From assembly GCA_900556665.1 (NCBI GenBank), contig USPX01000099.1:1-7385 (forward strand): 7,385 nucleotides of DNA. The letters run 5' to 3'. This DNA comes from an uncultured Eubacteriales bacterium (GTDB lineage: Bacteria; Bacillota_A; Clostridia; Lachnospirales; Cellulosilyticaceae). Made by a program: the position numbers and the translations under genes. Under the pieces are notes generated by a model. It was not told the origin of the DNA, did not search any database, and saw only the letters and a program-made list of their open reading frames with translations. Position 1 is the stretch's first letter. Each line of letters begins with the position of its first letter. Shown here piece after piece: positions 1 to 5,320 of this stretch.

Positions 1-2137
1 TGATGGTAAGGAAGAAGTTTATCCAGCAGTATTTTTAGCTGGAGATGTAAATGAAGATGGTTTAATAAAAGATTCAGATTATGATGCATTAAAAAATCAA
101 ATAAAGAGAGAATCATCTTCAGAAGTTAAATCAAGTAATAAAAAGTTTGATCTAAATAGAGATGGAAAAATAGATATAACGGATTTAACTTATATTCATC
201 AAAATATTGATAAGAGTGTTAATAATGCAGTGATTTTAGATACAAATCCTATAATAAATCCTGAAAATGCAACTGTACAGTTAATGGGATCTACAATAGT
301 AGATACAGAAGTAGATATAAAGGATATATTAAAAGATAATGGAAGTAGTGTTGAATTAAAAACTAGCACTGATGCTCCAATAAATGAAAATAATCCTGTA
401 TCATTAAAATTAAATTTATCAGAAGGTAATAACCAAGCTAAACTTACAGAGCAAATAGTTATAAGCGCTTCTAGTGAAAATGCACCAACTTCTGGTAATG
501 TAGTTATACCAAATGATGATAATGGAGAGGATTTAGTAGTTAATTTTAATACAGCTACTTCAAAAAAATCTTCTCAAGAAGATATAGTTATAGACTTAGG
601 AAAACAAGTTGCAGTAAGTGAGATAACTATAAATGTTACTGGTAGTAGATCAAACAAGAATTTAACAGAGATAGCTAAGGTTGAGTTCTTAAATAATGTT
701 TATAAAGAATTACCAGAACCTAATATGAATATACCTGTTATAAATAATTTCACTAGTACAACAGCTGTAGGAAATGAATCTATGACAGTAGGATGGGATC
801 ATGAAACTAACGTAACAGGGTATGAGTTAAAGGTTGAAGAATTGAATGAAAAAGGAAATGTTCAATCTACTAAAACATATAAAACAAGTGAAAATACACT
901 GAAAATAGAAGAAGTAAATGGATATTCAACATATAGAGTTAGTATACAGTCACTTTCTGGGGATTGGAAAAGTGGATATAAAGATGAGCAAGAAGGTTAT
1001 GACTCAAATAAAGTAGGTACTACTAATAAAGAAACTAACTCAAATGACAAAGATGGAATACCAGATAACGTAGATGCAAACTATAATCCACAAGCATGGA
1101 ACTCTACAACAGGAAAATTAGAACAAAATGCCAGTGGTGTAGACGGAAATAAGTTTGGAGCGGACTCTATAGTTGAATTACAAGTAATACCAGAAACTGC
1201 GCCAGAAGGTCCAGAAGGTATAACAATTGAAGGTCAATATAAGAGACTTAAAGTAAGTTGGAAGAGTCATAAAAAAGCTAAGGATTATGATTTATATTAT
1301 AGAAAAGTTGGAAGTGGAGCTTGGATAAAAGCTAATGACCCTAATGAGCCTAAATATGTAGACTCTGATACAACTAACAATATACCAGATGGTGTAGCAG
1401 ATTTAAAATCAGATCAAAAAACTGATGCTGATGAATTAATAAGAAATACAACATATACAATAGAAGGATTAGAAGATCAATCTACTTATGAAATAAAAAT
1501 GACAGCTACAAATCATCACGGAACAGGAGGACTATCTAAAACTTATTTAGGTTCTACAATTAAGTTAGTTCCACCAGTTACAACTAATTATAAGCTGATA
1601 AATACTCCAAATGGTGTAAATGAAACAACACAACATATAGTAAGTATAGATTATCCATGTGGAACTTCAACTGATTCAGATGCTATTTTAGATAATGACT
1701 ATACTACATATTGGGAGTATATGGACTGGGATTATGGAAGTAATGGTCCAGTTGTAACTTTTGATAAAGAGTATACAATAGGTAGCTTAAAGGTTATAAG
1801 AAGATTAGATACAAATCAAGAAGTTACTTATCAAACAAAGATAGAGTACTATGATGAAAGTACAAGTTCATGGAAAAGTGTAGGCTCAAAATTCAATGAA
1901 AGTGATAATGGAAAAGTTGTAAATATAAACTTAAATGAGCCTGTTACTACTAAGAAAATTAGAATAGGTATATCAGTTTATCCTCAGTATAGAAGAGCTG
2001 TAAGTATATCAGAAGTTAAATTCTATGAGTATGATAGTTTAGAGGATGATGTAAATGCATTATTTAAAGATGATTTAATGTTAGAGTTAAGTGATGGTGT
2101 AACTCAAGAAAAGATAGATGAGCTTGTAAAGAGCTAA
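1..2137 (+). CDS. N-terminal fragment of M60 peptidase: dockerin, FN3 and F5/8C binding modules (5' partial)
   Basis: The frame is open from position 2 to the TAA at 2135-2137 (711 codons). A GTG at 230 could be called as a start but is internal, since in-frame coding with a clear domain continues upstream of it. Counting from position 2, residues 13-70 are a dockerin type I domain with two calcium loops, and 77-236 are a beta-sandwich resembling a discoidin domain (DIVIDLGKQVAVSEITI). Residues 238-337 are an FN3 domain (MTVGWDHETNVTGYELKV), and about 349 is an Asp-rich DKDGIPDNVDAN motif like a thrombospondin type 3 calcium repeat. Residues 400-520 are a second FN3 (LKVSWKSHKKAKDYDLYYRK), and 529-679 are an F5/8 type C-like domain (AILDNDYTTYWE, then VTFDKEYTIGSLKVI). 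After 680 a helical segment is cut by the stop. These modules are expected to bind glycans or position the enzyme outside the cell. The domain assignments come from sequence pattern only; the first beta-sandwich is the least certain. Confidence 0.85.
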   Translation, partial: DGKEEVYPAVFLAGDVNEDGLIKDSDYDALKNQIKRESSSEVKSSNKKFDLNRDGKIDITDLTYIHQNIDKSVNNAVILDTNPIINPENATVQLMGSTIVDTEVDIKDILKDNGSSVELKTSTDAPINENNPVSLKLNLSEGNNQAKLTEQIVISASSENAPTSGNVVIPNDDNGEDLVVNFNTATSKKSSQEDIVIDLGKQVAVSEITINVTGSRSNKNLTEIAKVEFLNNVYKELPEPNMNIPVINNFTSTTAVGNESMTVGWDHETNVTGYELKVEELNEKGNVQSTKTYKTSENTLKIEEVNGYSTYRVSIQSLSGDWKSGYKDEQEGYDSNKVGTTNKETNSNDKDGIPDNVDANYNPQAWNSTTGKLEQNASGVDGNKFGADSIVELQVIPETAPEGPEGITIEGQYKRLKVSWKSHKKAKDYDLYYRKVGSGAWIKANDPNEPKYVDSDTTNNIPDGVADLKSDQKTDADELIRNTTYTIEGLEDQSTYEIKMTATNHHGTGGLSKTYLGSTIKLVPPVTTNYKLINTPNGVNETTQHIVSIDYPCGTSTDSDAILDNDYTTYWEYMDWDYGSNGPVVTFDKEYTIGSLKVIRRLDTNQEVTYQTKIEYYDESTSSWKSVGSKFNESDNGKVVNINLNEPVTTKKIRIGISVYPQYRRAVSISEVKFYEYDSLEDDVNALFKDDLMLELSDGVTQEKIDELVKS
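38..208 (+). other. Dockerin type I domain (two EF-hand-like calcium loops)
   Basis: Two DxNxDGxxxxxD loops are visible: DVNEDGLIKDSD (nt 44-79) and DLNRDGKIDITD (nt 149-184). Each is followed by a short helix (YDALKNQI and LTYIHQNI). All five calcium-ligand positions of the dockerin pattern (1, 3, 5, 9 or backbone, and 12) are acceptable in both loops. In the second loop K56, I57 and D58 follow the DG, as is usual. The preceding LAGDVN is a common dockerin entry sequence. Dockerins bind cohesin domains and so attach enzymes to a scaffold or surface protein. Unusually, this dockerin lies upstream of most of the enzyme and not at its C-terminus. Which cohesin it binds cannot be read here. Confidence 0.85.
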
Positions 2138-2138
2138 T
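2126..2138 (+). other. Frameshift site splitting the M60 peptidase gene
   Basis: Frame 2 reads GTA AAG AGC TAA and stops at 2135-2137. Frame 3 reads AGA GCT AAT GCT ATA GAT from 2130 and continues to 5261, but is itself closed by a TAA at 2127-2129. The natural protein therefore must cross between 2127 and 2135. Losing one AG from an ancestral AAGAGAGCT (Val-Lys-Arg-Ala-Asn) would produce exactly what is seen, as would a single inserted base. The local sequence is a two-unit AG run, not a long homopolymer. Confidence 0.8.
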
Positions 2139-2156
2139 GCTATAGATCCAGCAAGT

Positions 2157-5100
2157 ATGGAATATCATCCAAACCAAGCTGTAATATTAGAGAACTTACA
2201 AAGAGCACAAGACTTATTAGATGATATTAAATTAAGTGATAAGATAATAAATCTTGACTCTGAAATAAGAAATACAGGTACAAAGAATACAATTGGTCAA
2301 AGTAATAATTATCAAGCTTTAGGTGTGGCTGTAAAACCAGGCGACAAAGTTAATATATATATAGGATCAAAAAATAAAAATACTAAGTTTAATTTAGCTA
2401 TAACTCAACATTATGGAGAAAGTGGAACTGCTGTTCAAACTTATACTCAGAAATTAAGTGTAGGTAAAAATGAAATAATTATACCTAAATCTGCATTTAA
2501 TATGGATTGTGAAAAAGGTGGAAACTTATATTTAAGTTTTGATAGCAATTATAATGATAATCAAGTAGTACAAGTTCGTGTAAGTGGAGGAACTCAAGTA
2601 CCTCACTTAAACTTAAATAATATAATAGATGATGCATCTAAAGAATCTCAGGCAAAAGATGCAATAAGAACTTATATAAGAGAATTAAAATCATATGTAA
2701 GGACTTTACCAGATAGATATCCAAAAGAAGTATCTGTTGAAGATAAGACAAACAACATATACAAATATGATTCAGAAACTTCTATATTAAATAGTACAGA
2801 AATAGAAGGGGATAGAATAACTTTATCTCTTGCTGCAAATAAAGCCCTTGAAGGAATAACATCAGGACTATCTACAGAAGAAGAACAAGTAGATAGATTA
2901 TATAAAACATTACTTGCTTGGGAGCAAATAATGAAAGTATCTTATGCTCAACAAGGTTTACTTGAAGAACCAATAGACTTTGATGGAGATGGGAAAATAG
3001 GAACAACTGCATTAAGTAAACTTAACGGGAAAAGTGAGCGACAATTCTTTGATGATAATAGAGCTCCTAGAAATCGTATAAATATAAAATACCAAAGAAT
3101 GTTTACAGGAGCATTTATGTATGCATCAAGTCATCATGTTGGTATAGGATATGGTTCAGTTGCTGGAATGATGCAATCAGTACCATTTGAATTTGATAGC
3201 AATGGAAACTTAGTAAATAAAGATGAAGGTCAATTATTTGGATGGGGAATAGGCCATGAAATAGGACACGTTCATGATGTAGCAGGATTAACTTATGCAG
3301 AGGTTACAAACAATATACTAGCTCTTATGACTCAAACTTTCAATGATGAAACTAAGTCAAAAATAGAAGGTGCATATGACCAAGTATATGATAAGGTAAC
3401 ATCAGGAAGTGTAGGACTTGCAAGTTCTGGACTTGTTAAACTGGCAATGTTCTGGCAATTACATTTAGCATATGATAATGATAACACATATAAGATGTTA
3501 GATATTAATACGGATGCTAATATAGAAAATGATACTTTCTATGCTAAGTTATATAGAGTTACTAGAGAAAAAGGAATTGCTCCAAATGAAGCAGGTCATG
3601 ACAGAACTGCTCAAACATTCATAATGAGAGCATCAGATGCAGTAGGAAAAGATTTAAGAGAATTCTTTGAAAAATGGGGATTAGTAGCTAGTCCTAACAC
3701 TAATAAATATTTAAATAGTAAAGGATATCCAAAAGAGGATAAAGCAATTTACTACTTAAATGATAACGTAAGAAGAATTAGGCTTGAAGCTAATAAAAAT
3801 AATAACCAAAGTTCTTTAGTTATGGCAAAAGATACTAAGGTAAATGCTTCATTTGGAAATGATAAAGATGGAAATAAGATAACTAATAAGACTTATTTAA
3901 ATCAAAAAGAAGTACCACTAGAATTCAGCGCAACTAAAGATTCTAATAAGATTCTTGGATACGAAATAATAAGAAAAGAATCAACAGCAAATGGAACTAA
4001 AGAAGCTGTATGTGGATTTGTTGAGAGAAATCTTGAAGGTGAAACAACTACATATACAGATATTATAGATACACTAAATAATAGAACATTTGAATATAAA
4101 GTTAGAGCTTATGATTATGACTTAAATGTAACTGAAGTAACAGAAATAGGTACTGTAAAAGTTATTCATGATGGAAGTATATCTAAATCTAACTGGAAAT
4201 TTGATACTAATACAAGAAGTAGTGAAGATGTTGCCGATGAACATACAGGACATGGTCATGTTGAAGATGGAACAATTAATAATATAAAAGATAATGATAA
4301 ATCAACAGTATACAATGCATCTAAAGCAACTAATAACAGTGGTCAGGTTGCTTCAGGAGATCCATATGTAACAGTTGAAATGGATGGAAGTAAATCTGTT
4401 GTGGGGCTTAAATATACACCAGGAGTTACAGCTAAGAAGAAATTCTCATTAAAGAATTTATTTAGCAGAAGTAAAGAAGTAACTTATTCTCCAATAAGTA
4501 ACTATGAAGTTTATGTAAGTGAAGATGGAAGTAAATGGACGAAAGCTCACTCAGGTAAATTTGATACAACTAGAGAAAATACAATTTACTTCAATGAAAA
4601 TGGAAATAGTGATAATAGCCAATTATGGGCTTATAATGCTAAGTACGTTAAGTTAGTGGCAAAAGGTGCACAAACTATATCTATAGCAGAACTTGATATA
4701 TTAGGACCACAAGGTGATAATATAGAAATCGGAATAGATAACAATGACCAAATCTACAAAAATGGAGTAGGCAGATTAAAATCAGCTTATGAATATGCAC
4801 CAGGTAAATCTATACCAGCTGGTTCTATAATAGTAACTGGAGAGTACAAAGGTGACCCTGCATACAATATACCATTAGTATTAAATGAGGATAATGGAAA
4901 CTTTGCTATGAAAGCTCAAACTATATTACTGGCTAATTTACCAGAAAACTCAGAGTTAGGTGCAGTTACAGAGGGTAACTGGGTATATTGGATAACTCCA
5001 GAGCAACAAAATGAAGCTGGAAATATAAAAGGAAAGCAAATTAAAGCTGAATTATATAGATATAACAAATTAGATGAAAACAAAGCTCCAGTAGGACAAA

Positions 5101-5261
5101 GATTAGTAAGTGATACTTTCTTAGTAGATTTACCAGAAAGTTTAGATGATTTACCACAAATAGACTTAAATAGTAGTAAATCAAGAGCAATAAAATCTTC
5201 TTATGACAAAGTTATAGAAGTAAATAATGAAATAGTAAAAAACGTATTTGAAAATAGATAA
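2157..5261 (+). CDS. C-terminal fragment of M60 peptidase: catalytic domain, FN3, F5/8C, C-terminal module
   Basis: This is the zinc metallopeptidase half. Numbering from the ATG at 2157, residues about 35-150 are the beta-sandwich before M60 catalytic domains (YQALGVAVKPGDKVNIYIG). Residues about 200-520 are the M60 domain. The zinc motif H367-E-I-G-H371 sits in GWGIGHEIGHVHD, with E382 in AEVTNN eleven residues after H371, fitting the family pattern HEXXHx(8-28)E. The RMFTGAFMYASSHHVGIGYGS segment before it and WQLHLAYDND and REFFEKWGL after it are also family hallmarks. Residues about 562-671 are FN3-like, 678-852 are an F5/8 type C domain (ISIAELDILGP end), and 853-1034 are unassigned. 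No LPXTG or other wall anchor is seen. The ATG at 2157 lacks a Shine-Dalgarno sequence, and in-frame coding extends upstream to 2130, so it is probably not a true start. Without a signal peptide, this piece alone would stay in the cytoplasm. Confidence 0.9.
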   Translation: MEYHPNQAVILENLQRAQDLLDDIKLSDKIINLDSEIRNTGTKNTIGQSNNYQALGVAVKPGDKVNIYIGSKNKNTKFNLAITQHYGESGTAVQTYTQKLSVGKNEIIIPKSAFNMDCEKGGNLYLSFDSNYNDNQVVQVRVSGGTQVPHLNLNNIIDDASKESQAKDAIRTYIRELKSYVRTLPDRYPKEVSVEDKTNNIYKYDSETSILNSTEIEGDRITLSLAANKALEGITSGLSTEEEQVDRLYKTLLAWEQIMKVSYAQQGLLEEPIDFDGDGKIGTTALSKLNGKSERQFFDDNRAPRNRINIKYQRMFTGAFMYASSHHVGIGYGSVAGMMQSVPFEFDSNGNLVNKDEGQLFGWGIGHEIGHVHDVAGLTYAEVTNNILALMTQTFNDETKSKIEGAYDQVYDKVTSGSVGLASSGLVKLAMFWQLHLAYDNDNTYKMLDINTDANIENDTFYAKLYRVTREKGIAPNEAGHDRTAQTFIMRASDAVGKDLREFFEKWGLVASPNTNKYLNSKGYPKEDKAIYYLNDNVRRIRLEANKNNNQSSLVMAKDTKVNASFGNDKDGNKITNKTYLNQKEVPLEFSATKDSNKILGYEIIRKESTANGTKEAVCGFVERNLEGETTTYTDIIDTLNNRTFEYKVRAYDYDLNVTEVTEIGTVKVIHDGSISKSNWKFDTNTRSSEDVADEHTGHGHVEDGTINNIKDNDKSTVYNASKATNNSGQVASGDPYVTVEMDGSKSVVGLKYTPGVTAKKKFSLKNLFSRSKEVTYSPISNYEVYVSEDGSKWTKAHSGKFDTTRENTIYFNENGNSDNSQLWAYNAKYVKLVAKGAQTISIAELDILGPQGDNIEIGIDNNDQIYKNGVGRLKSAYEYAPGKSIPAGSIIVTGEYKGDPAYNIPLVLNEDNGNFAMKAQTILLANLPENSELGAVTEGNWVYWITPEQQNEAGNIKGKQIKAELYRYNKLDENKAPVGQRLVSDTFLVDLPESLDDLPQIDLNSSKSRAIKSSYDKVIEVNNEIVKNVFENR
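3255..3302 (+). other. M60 zinc-binding and catalytic motif (HEIGH...E)
   Basis: HEIGH (nt 3255-3269) supplies two zinc-ligand histidines and the catalytic glutamate. The GAG at 3300-3302 (E of AEVTNN) is the likely third ligand, as in gluzincin-type M60 enzymes. All key residues are intact, so the catalytic half carries no visible inactivating substitution. Confidence 0.9.
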
Positions 5262-5271
5262 CAAATAAAAA

Positions 5272-5297
5272 AGGGACTACCTATTTAGGTAGTTCCT
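5272..5297. terminator. Intergenic hairpin, terminator-like, with T-tract only on the minus strand
   Basis: AGGGACTACCT (5272-5282) pairs with AGGTAGTTCCT (5287-5297) as an 11-bp stem with one G-U pair and an ATTT loop. On the + strand the stem is followed by AACAAATAG, not a T run. An A-run (5267-5271) precedes it, so the intrinsic-terminator layout (hairpin then TTTTTATTT) exists only for minus-strand transcripts. On + transcripts it could act as a weak terminator, an attenuator between the two genes or a stabilising or processing hairpin. Confidence 0.6.
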
Positions 5298-5306
5298 AAC
5301 AAATAG

Positions 5307-5312
5307 AAAGGA
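5307..5312 (+). promoter_or_regulatory. Ribosome binding site of the downstream surface-protein gene
   Basis: AAAGGA ends 8 bases before the ATG at 5321, a good spacing for a clostridial Shine-Dalgarno sequence. It supports that start. It lies 9 bases after the hairpin, leaving no room for a promoter between hairpin and gene. Transcription must therefore come through from the M60 gene or from a promoter inside its 3' end. Confidence 0.7.
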
Positions 5313-5320
5313 ATTAGCTA

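Larger units (their letters stand above)
1..5261 (+). pseudogene. M60-family (enhancin-like) secreted metallopeptidase, 5' partial and frameshifted
   Basis: Two consecutive reading frames make one family-typical protein: frame 2 (positions 2-2137) and frame 3 (open from 2130 to 5261). Read through the break, they give about 1,750 visible residues, with binding modules first and the M60 catalytic domain second. Joining ...DELVK at about 2131 to ANAIDPASMEY from 2133 gives a continuous, helical-looking linker. Nothing at the junction suggests two natural protein ends: there is no signal peptide, no ribosome binding site and no intergenic gap. M60 peptidases of gut and pathogenic bacteria are known to cleave heavily O-glycosylated host proteins such as mucins, and accessory glycan-binding modules are usual in the family. 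The 5' end, with the expected signal peptide, lies outside the window. Whether the break is a real mutation, a sequencing error or recoding cannot be decided from this sequence. The fused-gene reading is solid; functional inactivation is less certain. Confidence 0.8.

Noticed and set aside
230..232. GTG as the start of the first gene
   Set aside because: The same frame is open to position 2 and encodes an intact dockerin upstream. No signal peptide follows the GTG.
2129..2138. Programmed +1 frameshift
   Set aside because: AGC TAA T is not a known slippery context: the P-site serine tRNA would re-pair poorly on GCT. There is no strong upstream stimulatory Shine-Dalgarno sequence as in prfB. 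A simple indel is more economical, though recoding is not excluded.
2157..2159. ATG as a genuine start of a separate M60 gene
   Set aside because: There is no Shine-Dalgarno sequence and no signal peptide. Coding in the same frame begins earlier and continues the linker of the upstream fragment.
5272..5310. Ordinary rho-independent terminator of the M60 gene on the + strand
   Set aside because: No T run follows the hairpin on the + strand (AACAAATAGAAAGG), so it was not called as a standard + strand terminator.
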